A stretch of DNA of 25,018 nt from Coriobacteriia bacterium. Lineage in GTDB: Bacteria > Actinomycetota > Coriobacteriia > Coriobacteriales > Atopobiaceae. Within the stretch, counting starts at the first letter, position 1, and each line of letters starts with the position of its first letter. This document shows positions 11,701 through 16,983 of this stretch, in pieces. Below the pieces are notes generated by a model. The model ran no database searches. It was not told where the DNA came from and saw nothing but the letters and a program-made list of their open reading frames with translations. The stretch lies in the NCBI GenBank assembly GCA_003150175.1, contig QAKZ01000080.1:64158-89175 (forward strand). The letters run 5' to 3'. The translations under genes and the position numbers were made by a program.

Positions 11701-12855
11701 TATAAGTACGCCATCACCGAGACGTCCGACCTCGGCCGCGGCTGGACCAACGACGCCGCCGCCACGGCGACCGTCACGGTCGGCTATGCCCAGAACGGCC
11801 GCGACCTCGTGGTCGAGGGCATCAAGTACTCGCGCGCGACCGCCGACGGCTCCGCAGCCCAGTTCGACAACAAGTACTCCGCCACCGGCGCGGCGACCAT
11901 CGTGGTGGCCAAGACCGTCAACGGCGGCACCGCCGCCAAGGACGGCGAGGAGTTCGAGTTCGAGCTTCTCGACAAGGACGGCCAGAAGGTCGAGGGAGTC
12001 GAGAACGTCAAGGTCAAGGCTGGCAAGACCGCTGAGTTCAAGGCCCTGGGCTACACGCTCGCCGACGCGGACAAGACCTTCGACTACACGGTGCACGAGA
12101 TCGCGCCCGCGACAGCCGGCTGGACCGCCGCCAACGACGTGAACGTTCAGGTCAAGGTCACCGACAACGGCGACGGCACGCTCAACTGCGCCGTCTCTTA
12201 CCTCGGTCAGGACAAGGCCGACCAAGCTGCGGCCGCGTTCGACAACACCTACGCCGCCGCGCCCGCGACCGCCGCGCCTACGGTCCAGAAGACCGTGAAG
12301 ACCAACGACGGCCGCGTGTGGGAGATGAAGGCCGGCCAGTTCTCCTTCCAGCTCAAGGACAGCGCCGGCACCGTTCTCCAGACCAAGGCGGTCGACGTGA
12401 ACGGCCACGTCGCCTTCGACAAGCTCAGCTTCGACAAGGCCGGTCGCTACACCTACACGATCTCTGAGGCCCCGGTCGACGCCACCAAGGCACCGAACGT
12501 CAAGCGTGACCCCACGGTCTACTCCGCGACCTACGTCGTCGACGAGAAGAACGACGGCACGCTGAACGCCCGTGACCTCGAGGTCAAGTCCGTGACCGTC
12601 AAGTCCTCCAAGGCTGTCAATAAGCCCATCCAGGGCGACGACGCGGACCAGAACCTCCCGTTCGTGAACTCCGAGACTCCGAGGACCCCGGAGACCCCCA
12701 AGACCCCGAAGTCCCCGAAGACGCCCAAGGCGCCCAAGTCCGGCAAGACCCCCAAGACCGGCGACGTGACCAGCAACACGTTCGCCGTGGTCGCGGGTAC
12801 TGCGGGCCTCGTGCTCGTGGCGACGACGCTCCACCGTCGCCGCAGGGAGGACTAG
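5761..12855 (+). CDS. Giant sortase-anchored multidomain adhesin (isopeptide, Cna-B and FctA-like domains), 2364 aa
   Basis: The ATG at 5761 follows aaaggagg at 5741-5748 and begins a signal peptide with a basic head (MRNTRQRGKK), a hydrophobic core and a likely cleavage after AFA (34). An earlier in-frame GTG at 5707 would bury the signal peptide, so I rejected it. Order: acidic Gln/Pro/Ala linker (35-145); N-terminal adhesive domain (149-310); about five isopeptide-type Ig-like domains (310-1020); a Cna-B/SpaA-like domain (1028-1165, with VVKTD, EGAEFTLYK and EETKAPAGY); nine FctA-like repeats (1167-2300), most with K-T/S-V-x, HE and F-x-N-x-Y; a Thr/Pro/Lys stalk; then TPKTG, a hydrophobic stretch and RRRRED. 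The family forms rigid surface fibres stabilised by Lys-Asn bonds. The ligand is unknown and no sortase is nearby. Composition is less GC-rich in the N-terminal half. Confidence 0.93.
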   Translation: MRNTRQRGKKLLSILLSAVMVTQMYAMPVQSAFAADGADEQQASTVEARAGDESTPDDDSQNADDQAVVEPAPSTDDQQGDAAPAEEQKSDEPADEQQGEKPESKAPQAAPADEAPSAATEPTPQNAAPSAKESGEYNGDADHKEATRGISVTVYKDKDCSQELGGEAVSGDTPLYGKVNIDFATEEQPALAQPNVKYTFPKNVSFSDQSTQTLYDGNNQVAGTWYIKDGVAYLHYNEDWLRKEHSNVSAHVNFQFNLNSNETGDDKQVTVNFPGTATSTVINTKDGNVSGNKFGTDFNNEWSAPKFDASDNSYTWTVKVSPSTTATDLKIEDVIGSNLDFVSDSFKLVDKSGHPVAGKCDVNLDGQKATISLGTLSKGDYYVQYKTTVKQSALDSLKDGEEISGVGNTATWKWGSKGENNGTSGPKDPEKVKYQMVQKSADSDSTNDNIKWTVKLNSGSIKADMSGYKFSDKLSDGQKFKAGTSYVVTDASGKQVATGTVDPNSDELNFTLPASAGKQDLTVTYVTAMNDTSSTKPVSNTTQVTPPNGEGVPGKADASYRPTDDRTYVTKRLVDSSTVETDGKASWKSVIKFSAMDTDTVASKVLFSDRIDKNGGSFEHMKFSNIVLKVVGSDAVLTQGADYTVEGGDYSSFTVRFLGSETMKSLIGQNDVVVTYDTTCSGANATYTNTSTVKIDNVDKGSATDSYVINKDLVPAVSKNSSGEAQWKADYTWPDGTKGAWITDWEVHVNCDEPNTWTHRGAADLKGDDVVVKDTLGDDMTYVADSSRYWLIGNESEGYKKFGDWPKLQAEPTDSNGMAVFTIPTKYAVNQDGSWRGYIKLTYQTATKQSAVDAGGSKELTNTAEASSGSTSFPAGTGKVTINNKVLDKQAVRATDNSHVTYTIKVNPNAQKLTTSGSLTLTDTMNAGASFTTGTLKVKDASGKKVTEGVSYSLKNQPNTDGSTSTVLTITVPDAQALTITYDVAPQGALNTEVWIKNDVSMQGFSSAKASHGQNWVVQKSNAGTDATSYGITVVKTDETGKEALEGAEFTLYKVDLDKSTPDNIVRSKVDIVGDNPKATDKSGTAKFGDKEHPLDAATLYCYEETKAPAGYKITNTAPTYVMFSGSSDQAKADYTAAFAKARQLGIKPNSGTAYNVFDEKATEPTGSATLNVAKQVNGSDPAADQSFEFSIAGNDDASKAKIPENATATTTGAKVASFGSINFAKEDIGQTYTYTIHETSPAPNDGNVWTMASDVTATVKVGTPTDDAPTVIPVTVEYSNANTDGNAALFNNTWAKPGSASTTLSVHKSVDAAAGANVSADEEFTFELYKADAQGNKTDEKLGDAISVKKDGTAKFGELTFDDDGTYNYVIHETGHDGNGWTPAADVKAQIVVKKSDDGKLFVVDSVTYDGKRADCANFVDKYEAAKASASLAARKSLEGAELEAGQFSFQLKAKGAEVLQTKPNDAEGGVAFDAIEYTAPGTYEYEISEAKGSELGVTYDGATHTAEVVVTDDGQGQLHAAVTYDDGGADAPEFKNTYTQATGEFQLGLLKTVNGRAPRAGESFEFSATAEGENAADAPKLADAATGADGSAAFGVAGLADKDAGRTYTYRIHEEGQDGDGWALDKDTKVTVTVAENADRSLAAAVSYDRKADGADAAEFTNAYAADGSATVMVKKTVNGEAPEQNKQFTFQLKDEAGNVLSEAITTGNAAAQFAPIKYTLADAGKTFSYTVHESTPAAAGYTNAADKAVTVEVSADNGTGKLKTTVAYDGQGEEDQASATMNNTYVAASGEFQLGLVKTVNGGAPLPGERFEFSATSADEGAPALANAATGADGSAAFEAAKLSDKDLGKTYTYTIHEVTDLGDGWAKAADVTAEVKVPAERDAEGKVVPTVTYNGDAKLTAAKFDNSYQAKPASASLSVDKTVNGAKNDAVKNEFTFGLSAVTDGAPLPAAGGDAATVKGTSGASFGQISFDKAGEYKYAITETSDLGRGWTNDAAATATVTVGYAQNGRDLVVEGIKYSRATADGSAAQFDNKYSATGAATIVVAKTVNGGTAAKDGEEFEFELLDKDGQKVEGVENVKVKAGKTAEFKALGYTLADADKTFDYTVHEIAPATAGWTAANDVNVQVKVTDNGDGTLNCAVSYLGQDKADQAAAAFDNTYAAAPATAAPTVQKTVKTNDGRVWEMKAGQFSFQLKDSAGTVLQTKAVDVNGHVAFDKLSFDKAGRYTYTISEAPVDATKAPNVKRDPTVYSATYVVDEKNDGTLNARDLEVKSVTVKSSKAVNKPIQGDDADQNLPFVNSETPRTPETPKTPKSPKTPKAPKSGKTPKTGDVTSNTFAVVAGTAGLVLVATTLHRRRRED
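9259..12675 (+). repeat. Nine tandem FctA/Spy0128-like domain repeats
   Basis: Repeats of about 110-130 codons begin near 9259, 9655, 10042, 10387, 10768, 11137, 11506, 11884 and 12265. Most carry a conserved Lys in the first strand, YxxHE or YxIxE in the middle, and a closing F-x-N-x-Y. Repeats 4 and 6 are close relatives and share a 34-base exact match (10516-10549 and 11251-11284). Repeats 5 and 8 also resemble each other. This is coding repetition, not satellite DNA. Confidence 0.85.
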
Positions 12856-12873
12856 TTCCTGCCGAATGAGCGA

Positions 12874-12899
12874 GGATGCCGAGCGCCTAGCCGGCATCC
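12874..12899. other. Hairpin downstream of the giant adhesin
   Basis: The 8-bp inverted repeat ggatgccg (12874-12881) / cggcatcc (12892-12899) lies between the stop codon and the main terminator. It has no T-tract and may protect the 3' end of the mRNA. Confidence 0.4.
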
Positions 12900-12912
12900 G
12901 AGCGAGCACCAC

Positions 12913-12950
12913 AAGGCCGCCCGACGCGCTCGCGCCGGGCGGCCTTCTTT
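12913..12950 (+). terminator. Intrinsic terminator of the giant adhesin
   Basis: An 11-bp stem, aaggccgcccg (12913-12923) with cgggcggcctt (12936-12946), has a GC-rich loop able to pair further and is followed by cttt. It lies 58 bases after the stop codon. Confidence 0.8.
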
Positions 12951-12995
12951 GTGGCCCTTCGATTTGTTGAAGGCCCGCTCTGGGGGTGCCGAAAT

Positions 12996-13017
12996 GGGCA
13001 GCAGATAGAGGCTGCCC
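12996..13017 (-). terminator. Hairpin downstream of the minus-strand TRIC gene, possible terminator
   Basis: A 7-bp stem, gggcagc (12996-13002) with gctgccc (13011-13017), has an 8-nt loop. Read on the minus strand it is followed by attt, a weak T-tract. It lies 58 bases past the stop of the minus-strand gene, between two convergent genes. Confidence 0.4.
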
Positions 13018-13074
13018 GCTGTGGGCGTTAATACGGGCGAGACCATGGGCTCGTTGACCGTTCCGCAGCCCTTC

Positions 13075-13767
13075 TTACTTCCTGTGCCGCCCCATCGCGC
13101 GCTTGATCGCGGGGGTGAGGTCATGGGAGGAAGGCGTCGTCGCGTCGTGCGAGAGCGACCAGCGGCGCAGCCCCACCGTCACCGCCATGAGGGCGACCGC
13201 GGCGATGTACTTATCGATGCCGATCCACTTGACCAGCGCATAGTAGGTCGTGCTGCCGGCCAGGGCGCACACAGCGTAGTAGTTGCTCGGCTTGAAGATC
13301 CGCGGCACGTCCCCGAGGAAGACGTCCCTCAGCATGCCGCCGCCCACGCCTGTGAGGGTGCCCATGAGGATCGCGGAGACGGGCAGGAGGCCATGCACGA
13401 TGGCTTTGTCCGTCCCGCCCAGGGCAAATAGCCCGACCGATATGATGTCGACCCATTCCAGCAGATTGGGGACCTTCTCGAACATCCGGGCAAAGAAGAA
13501 CACTGCGAGCCCGATGGCGGCCGTGGCGGGGATGGCGTAGGGGTTGTCGAGCATGTAGACGCTGCCGACCTGCATGGCCATGTCGCGGATGAGGCCGCCG
13601 CCCAGCCCGCACAGCATCGAGAGACCGACGAAGCCGATGGGGTCGAGATCGCGTTCCTTCGCCACGAGCGCGCCGGAGATGCCGCCGACGGCGACCGAGG
13701 CGAGGTCGAGCCACGCCGGCAAGCTGACGGCGATGTGGGTGCTGGTCTGGGCAAATACGGTGAACAT
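13075..13767 (-). CDS. TRIC/UPF0126 (YicG-like) trimeric cation channel family membrane protein
   Basis: This 230-residue protein has seven hydrophobic segments. It carries the family's duplicated half-repeat, with a Gly-rich motif ending in Arg-Asp in each half: GLGGGLIRD (Arg-Asp at 61-62) and GVGGGMLRD (Arg-Asp at 147-148), the second followed by VFLGDVP. This is the signature of bacterial TRIC/UPF0126 proteins, which are reported as trimeric cation channels; some databases label them glycine transporters. The ATG at 13767 follows aggag four bases upstream on the minus strand; a longer frame to 13824 lacks such a site. The tail (about 200-230) is polar and basic and probably cytoplasmic. 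The gene is the only minus-strand gene here and converges on the giant adhesin. Substrate specificity cannot be read from the sequence. Confidence 0.88.
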   Translation of the reverse strand: MFTVFAQTSTHIAVSLPAWLDLASVAVGGISGALVAKERDLDPIGFVGLSMLCGLGGGLIRDMAMQVGSVYMLDNPYAIPATAAIGLAVFFFARMFEKVPNLLEWVDIISVGLFALGGTDKAIVHGLLPVSAILMGTLTGVGGGMLRDVFLGDVPRIFKPSNYYAVCALAGSTTYYALVKWIGIDKYIAAVALMAVTVGLRRWSLSHDATTPSSHDLTPAIKRAMGRHRK

Positions 13768-13855
13768 CGGGCTCCTGGAGGGCTGTTTGGGAAGATTTCT
13801 CAACAATCCTAGCAAGTTACGCAAAATTAAGGTGGCGTAGCGGCGAAACTTCCGT

Positions 13856-13861
13856 TACAAT
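13856..13861 (+). promoter_or_regulatory. Candidate -10 element of the tRNA-Ser pair
   Basis: TACAAT (5/6 to consensus) lies 21 bases before the first tRNA. No good -35 is seen at 16-18 bp. Confidence 0.4.
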
Positions 13862-13882
13862 AACCCCCGCACCACTTCAACT

Positions 13883-13973
13883 GGAGAGTTGTCCGAGTGG
13901 CCGAAGGAGCACGATTGGAAATCGTGTATACGCTAACCGCGTATCCTGGGTTCAAATCCCAGACTCTCCGCCA
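13883..13973 (+). tRNA. tRNA-Ser (anticodon GGA)
   Basis: This 91-base gene has a class II tRNA shape. The acceptor stem ggagagt pairs with actctcc, the anticodon arm cacga-ttGGAaa-tcgtg gives anticodon GGA, a long variable arm follows (tacgc / gcgta), the T-arm contains ggttcaaatcc, and CCA is encoded. GGA decodes UCC and UCU. Confidence 0.97.
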
Positions 13974-13982
13974 GTAACTTCA

Positions 13983-14002
13983 CGGGGGCCTACGGGCCCC
14001 CG
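13983..14002. other. GC-rich hairpin between the two tRNA genes
   Basis: The inverted repeat cgggggcc (13983-13990) / ggcccccg (13995-14002) has a 4-nt loop and no T-tract. It probably serves as a processing or partial termination site in a common tRNA transcript. Confidence 0.45.
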
Positions 14003-14011
14003 TCGCCCTAC

Positions 14012-14099
14012 GGAGGGGTGGCAGAGTGGTTGAATGCGGCGGTCTCGAAAACCGTTTACCCTTCGGGGTACGAGGGTTCGAATCCCTCCTCCTCCGCCA
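14012..14099 (+). tRNA. tRNA-Ser (anticodon CGA)
   Basis: This 88-base class II tRNA has acceptor stem ggagggg pairing with cctcctc apart from wobble, and an anticodon arm gcggt-ctCGAaa-accgt. Its variable arm is acccttcggggt, the T-arm has ggttcgaatcc, and CCA is encoded. CGA reads UCG, a favoured codon in GC-rich genomes. Confidence 0.96.
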
Positions 14100-14109
14100 T
14101 TGATTGAAT

Positions 14110-14138
14110 AGCCCCGGCGTTCGCGCCGGGGCTTTTTT
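14110..14138 (+). terminator. Strong intrinsic terminator after the tRNA-Ser pair
   Basis: A 10-bp stem, agccccggcg (14110-14119) with cgccggggct (14124-14133), has a ttcg loop followed directly by a six-T run. Confidence 0.95.
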
Positions 14139-14233
14139 GTGCAAATAAGGGCCCGTCTCGCTGCTTTCCGCGTCTCAACCGAGCCGTCGCAATCGTATGT
14201 TGCGGTGGCGCGCATGCCGTAACCAGCATGTTC

Positions 14234-14263
14234 TGGTCAGGTTTCAGGTTCGTGGGGTATACT
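14234..14263 (+). promoter_or_regulatory. Candidate promoter of the DUF4013 gene
   Basis: TATACT at 14258-14263 is a good -10. The sequence tggtca at 14234-14239 (4/6) is a possible -35 with 18-bp spacing. The start codon is 29 bases beyond the -10. Confidence 0.5.
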
Positions 14264-14291
14264 CTGTGTAACCTCTGCAGATGGGAGAATC

Positions 14292-15461
14292 ATGTCTAAC
14301 GAAGCCAACCTCAGCGGGTTCCAGAAGGACCGCTACTTTAGCCGTGCTTGGGCAATGCTCACTCAAGAGAAGGGCTGGTGGAAACCGGTCGCCCTGTGCG
14401 CGCTCGCCTCGCTCGTGCCCATCGTGGGTCCGCTTGCCGTGTTCGGGTACTGCCTCGAGTGGGCACGCCGGGTGGCTTGGGGCTCGACCGAGGCCCCTTC
14501 CCGTCACGTGAAGGTCGGCCAGCTCATTAAATCCGGCTGGCGCGGCGCGGTCGTCTTTGTGGGCTGGAACATCGTCGCCGCGTTCGTGGGCGGGATCCTC
14601 GGCAACCTCCCGTGGGTCGGCGAGCTCCTGAGCTTCGCGTGGGGCGTCTTTATGATCTTCGTCGGCATGCTCGTCATGGTCGCGGCCGTTCGCGCCACGG
14701 TGTACCAGAACTTCAAGGCCGGCTACCGTGCCCCGACCCTGTGGCAGATGGGCTCCCACGACCCGTGGGGGCTTCTGCGCGTGTGGCTGATCAGCCTCGT
14801 CGTCGGCGTCATCGTCGTGGTGGTCGCGCTCTTCCTCTTTGTGCCCGCCGCGATCGGCTCCATCGGCTTCTTTATGGACCTCGGCGACTACGTGAGCGGC
14901 GGCTACGGTTATTACATGACCGAGGCAGAGGAGGCCCGACTCGCGCTCGAGGTCGTAGGCTATCTCTTCCAGCAGTTCGGGCCCGCGATCCTGATCACGG
15001 CGGTGCTCGCGCTCGTCTCGGGCGTCTTTGTGAACCTGCTGAGCTATTGCGGCGTCGCACTGTGGCTGCGCCAGTTCAACGTGCCCGCTTGGGGTAGGGA
15101 CGAGGACCCGCTGCCCGAGCCGGTCGTTCCCGAGGCGCCCGCGGCAGACGTTCCTGTGCCGCCGGTGGCGGGGATGCCCACGCCGCTCGCGTGCCCGAGC
15201 TGCGGCGCCGAGGTTCCGTCCGCGTCGAGGTTCTGCCCCAACTGCGGAGCCCCGATGCGCAAGGACGGCGGGAACGGATGCGCCGCCGATGCCGCCTCCG
15301 GTCAGGAGAATGAATCGGATGCCGCCCCTGACCTGCGGGATGATGAAAACTCTGACGATGGCATCATCGAGGTGACGCCTGTCGCGGCGGCTCCTGTCGA
15401 GGAGCTTCCGAATGAGGGCGACCAGGAGCCTTCCGCCGACGAAAACGACCCGCTCGCCTAG
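14292..15461 (+). CDS. DUF4013-type membrane protein with C-terminal zinc ribbon
   Basis: This 389-residue protein begins at an ATG preceded by gggag. The N-terminal two thirds contain about four to five hydrophobic segments (near 32-55, 85-135, 160-195, 230-262), with WWKPVALCALASLVPIVG near the start, resembling DUF4013 membrane proteins. After a Pro/Ala-rich linker comes a zinc ribbon, CPSCG...CPNCG, with cysteines at 301, 304, 315 and 318. The last 65 residues are acidic and low-complexity. The ribbon and tail should be cytoplasmic. DUF4013 proteins have no firmly established role. The gene is monocistronic between its own promoter and a terminator. The DUF4013 call is from pattern memory and moderately sure; the membrane and zinc-ribbon parts are directly visible. 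Confidence 0.8.
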   Translation: MSNEANLSGFQKDRYFSRAWAMLTQEKGWWKPVALCALASLVPIVGPLAVFGYCLEWARRVAWGSTEAPSRHVKVGQLIKSGWRGAVVFVGWNIVAAFVGGILGNLPWVGELLSFAWGVFMIFVGMLVMVAAVRATVYQNFKAGYRAPTLWQMGSHDPWGLLRVWLISLVVGVIVVVVALFLFVPAAIGSIGFFMDLGDYVSGGYGYYMTEAEEARLALEVVGYLFQQFGPAILITAVLALVSGVFVNLLSYCGVALWLRQFNVPAWGRDEDPLPEPVVPEAPAADVPVPPVAGMPTPLACPSCGAEVPSASRFCPNCGAPMRKDGGNGCAADAASGQENESDAAPDLRDDENSDDGIIEVTPVAAAPVEELPNEGDQEPSADENDPLA

Positions 15462-15490
15462 GCGGTCGTGGAGAAACAATGAGCGAGCCC

Positions 15491-15537
15491 CCAAGGCCCC
15501 CGGAGCTGACCGAACAGCACCGGGGGCCTTGGCCTTT
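15491..15537 (+). terminator. Intrinsic terminator of the DUF4013 gene
   Basis: A 13-bp stem, ccaaggcccccgg (15491-15503) with its complement at 15520-15532, encloses an inner gctg/cagc pairing and is followed by cctttag. The stem is strong and the T-tract short. Confidence 0.75.
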
Positions 15538-15540
15538 AGA

Positions 15541-15553
15541 TTGTAGAAAACCC
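15541..15553 (-). repeat. 13-base element repeated in inverted orientation at 18648-18660
   Basis: The sequence ttgtagaaaaccc here is the exact reverse complement of gggttttctacaa at 18648-18660. The two copies bracket the rpsF-rplI operon. The stretch 15554-15700 shows no gene. Confidence 0.4.
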
Positions 15554-15721
15554 TGTTAACCAGCGGAAAGACATCCGAAAGGTTCACGGAAGGCACGGGA
15601 AGGATTGCTGTCCCGCGGCTCTGCTACGCTCGTCTCGTCTATAAAGAAGGGCGGCGTGGAGGCCGAATTCGAGGAAAAACGAAGCATTAGCAGGTTCTTT
15701 GCGAGAAATCGCGCCGGCGTG

Positions 15722-15730
15722 TGTTAACAT
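15722..15730 (+). promoter_or_regulatory. Candidate extended -10 promoter of the rpsF operon
   Basis: The sequence TGT-TAACAT fits a TGn-extended -10 (TAACAT is 4/6). A TTGCGA at 15699-15704 is too far (20 bp) to be an ordinary -35. Transcription from here would start near 15737, giving a leader of about 65 bases made up mostly of the hairpin below. Confidence 0.4.
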
Positions 15731-15750
15731 CCTCCTTCGGAACTTTCCTG

Positions 15751-15791
15751 CTCTGGGTGCACCTTCACTTCCCGGAGCCATCAGCCCAGAG
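15751..15791 (+). promoter_or_regulatory. rpsF leader hairpin, candidate S6:S18 autoregulatory element
   Basis: The sequence ctctggg (15751-15757) pairs with cccagag (15785-15791), whose 3' end overlaps the Shine-Dalgarno gaggaggtg of rpsF. The enclosed part contains a small ggtgcacc palindrome and an unpaired cccgga. Many bacteria have an rpsF leader RNA bound by the S6:S18 complex through a CCG-containing internal loop. Position and layout fit, but I could not match the full consensus. Confidence 0.45.
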
Positions 15792-15802
15792 GAGGTGACC
15801 AC

Positions 15803-16096
15803 ATGAAGGCTTATGAACTGCTGTATTTTGTCGATCCCGCGTCCAACGAGGAGCAGCGCGCCGGCGCTATGAAGCGCATCGAGGTTGCTGTGACGACCGA
15901 CGGCGGCACCATCGACAACGTCGAGGACTGGGGCAAGCGCAAGCTCGCCTTTGAGATCGACGACCTCACCGAGGGTGACTACACTCTCATCAACTTCCAC
16001 GCAGACCCCACGCAGATCGCCGAGCTCGACCGAGTTCTGCGCATCAACGACGCTGTCAAGCGCCACATGATCGTGCGCCGCGAGGACAGGGACTAA
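15803..16096 (+). CDS. rpsF: 30S ribosomal protein S6
   Basis: This 97-residue protein is of normal length and shows the S6 pattern: MKAYELLYFVDP at the N-terminus, DNVEDWGKRKLAFEI in the middle, and RINDAVKRHMIVRRE at the end. S6 binds the central domain of 16S rRNA together with S18. The ATG follows gaggaggtga, an excellent ribosome binding site that is partly sequestered in the leader hairpin. It is the first gene of the rpsF-ssb-rpsR-DUF2232-rplI cluster and ends 46 bases before ssb. Confidence 0.98.
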   Translation: MKAYELLYFVDPASNEEQRAGAMKRIEVAVTTDGGTIDNVEDWGKRKLAFEIDDLTEGDYTLINFHADPTQIAELDRVLRINDAVKRHMIVRREDRD

Positions 16097-16106
16097 GCAT
16101 GGAGGC

Positions 16107-16122
16107 GCAGGCCGAGGCCTGC
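16107..16122 (+). other. Hairpin in the rpsF-ssb gap
   Basis: The sequence gcaggc-cgag-gcctgc forms a 6-bp stem with a 4-nt loop. It ends just upstream of the ssb ribosome binding site, 20 bases before the ATG. Confidence 0.5.
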
Positions 16123-16142
16123 ACGAAGAGGGAGTGAGTCAA

Positions 16143-16640
16143 ATGAGCATCAACAAGGTGATGATCACGGGCAACCTCACGAGGGACCCCGAGCTCCGCG
16201 CCACGACGAACGGCACGCAGATCCTGCACTTCGGGGTCGCCGTCAACGACCGTAGGCGTAACCAGCAGACCGGCGATTGGGAGGACTACCCGAACTTCGT
16301 CGACTGCGTCGTCTTCGGCGCCCGCGCCGAACCGCTTTCGCGCTTCCTCTCCAAGGGCTCCAAGGTCGCCATCGAGGGCAAGCTCCGCTACTCGTCCTGG
16401 GAGAAGGACGGGCAGAAGCGCAGCAAGCTGGAGGTCGTCGTCGATGACCTCGACTTCCTCTCCTCGAGGAACGGCCAGCAGCAGGGTCAGGGCTATCAGG
16501 CCCCCGCTCCGCAGCAATACGCCCAGGTCAACCAGGGCTACCAGGCCTCGGCTCCCGCGTATGCGGCGCCTGCGCCGGCTGCCCGTCCCGTCCAGACCCC
16601 GCCTCCGGCGGACGTCTACGACGAGGACATCCCGTTCTAA
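16143..16640 (+). CDS. ssb: Single-stranded DNA-binding protein SSB
   Basis: This 165-residue protein has an N-terminal OB-fold of about 110 residues starting MSINKVMITGNLTRDPELR, with NFVDCVVFGARAEPLSRFLSKG inside. A Gln/Pro/Ala-rich flexible linker follows, then the acidic tip DVYDEDIPF that recruits replication and repair proteins. SSB coats single-stranded DNA as a tetramer. I chose the ATG at 16143, eight bases after gagggag. The GTG at 16134 would add three residues and overlap that site. Its place between rpsF and rpsR is the classical arrangement. Confidence 0.97.
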   Translation: MSINKVMITGNLTRDPELRATTNGTQILHFGVAVNDRRRNQQTGDWEDYPNFVDCVVFGARAEPLSRFLSKGSKVAIEGKLRYSSWEKDGQKRSKLEVVVDDLDFLSSRNGQQQGQGYQAPAPQQYAQVNQGYQASAPAYAAPAPAARPVQTPPPADVYDEDIPF

Positions 16641-16645
16641 ACACC

Positions 16646-16662
16646 GGCGACCTACGGTCGCC
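16646..16662 (+). other. Hairpin in the ssb-rpsR gap
   Basis: The sequence ggcgacc-tac-ggtcgcc is a perfect 7-bp stem with a 3-nt loop. It ends five bases before the rpsR ribosome binding site gaaagg and 20 bases before the ATG. Confidence 0.55.
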
Positions 16663-16682
16663 ATACGAAAGGCAACATAGAC

Positions 16683-16955
16683 ATGGCTCAGCAGAAGCAA
16701 GATTTTTCGCGCCAGCCGCGTCGCAAGTTCTGCCAGTTCTGCAAGGAGGAGACTGCGTTCATCGATTACAAGGACACGCAGCTTCTTCGTAAGTACATGA
16801 CCGATCGCGGCAAGATCAAGCCGCGCCGCGTCACTGGCGCTTGCACGCAGCACCAGAGGGACATCGCCAACGCGATTAAGCGCGCCCGCGAGATGGCCCT
16901 TCTGCCCTACACCGTCCCCGTGGTCTCCAGCCGCGGCGGCCGTAACCGCGGTTAG
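16683..16955 (+). CDS. rpsR: 30S ribosomal protein S18, zinc-binding type
   Basis: This 90-residue protein has the conserved S18 core ([25 protein letters not shown], then [20 protein letters not shown]). It carries a possible zinc-ligand set: Cys17, Cys20, Cys54 and His57. This marks the C+ form of S18, as opposed to the C- form lacking the ligands. S18 pairs with S6 on the small subunit platform. The ATG is preceded by gaaagg at 16667-16672. Confidence 0.97.
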   Translation: MAQQKQDFSRQPRRKFCQFCKEETAFIDYKDTQLLRKYMTDRGKIKPRRVTGACTQHQRDIANAIKRAREMALLPYTVPVVSSRGGRNRG

Positions 16956-16983
16956 TAATCGGAACCGCTTCGAGAAAGGGCGT

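Noticed and set aside
9259..12675. CRISPR or satellite array
   Set aside because: The repeats are 110-130 codons long, diverged and coding; no short direct repeats with spacers occur.
8146..12912. 1588-codon open frame antisense to the giant adhesin
   Set aside because: Strong GC bias at third positions removes stop codons on the opposite strand. The translation is low-complexity, and the sense strand has a signal peptide, domains and a sorting signal.
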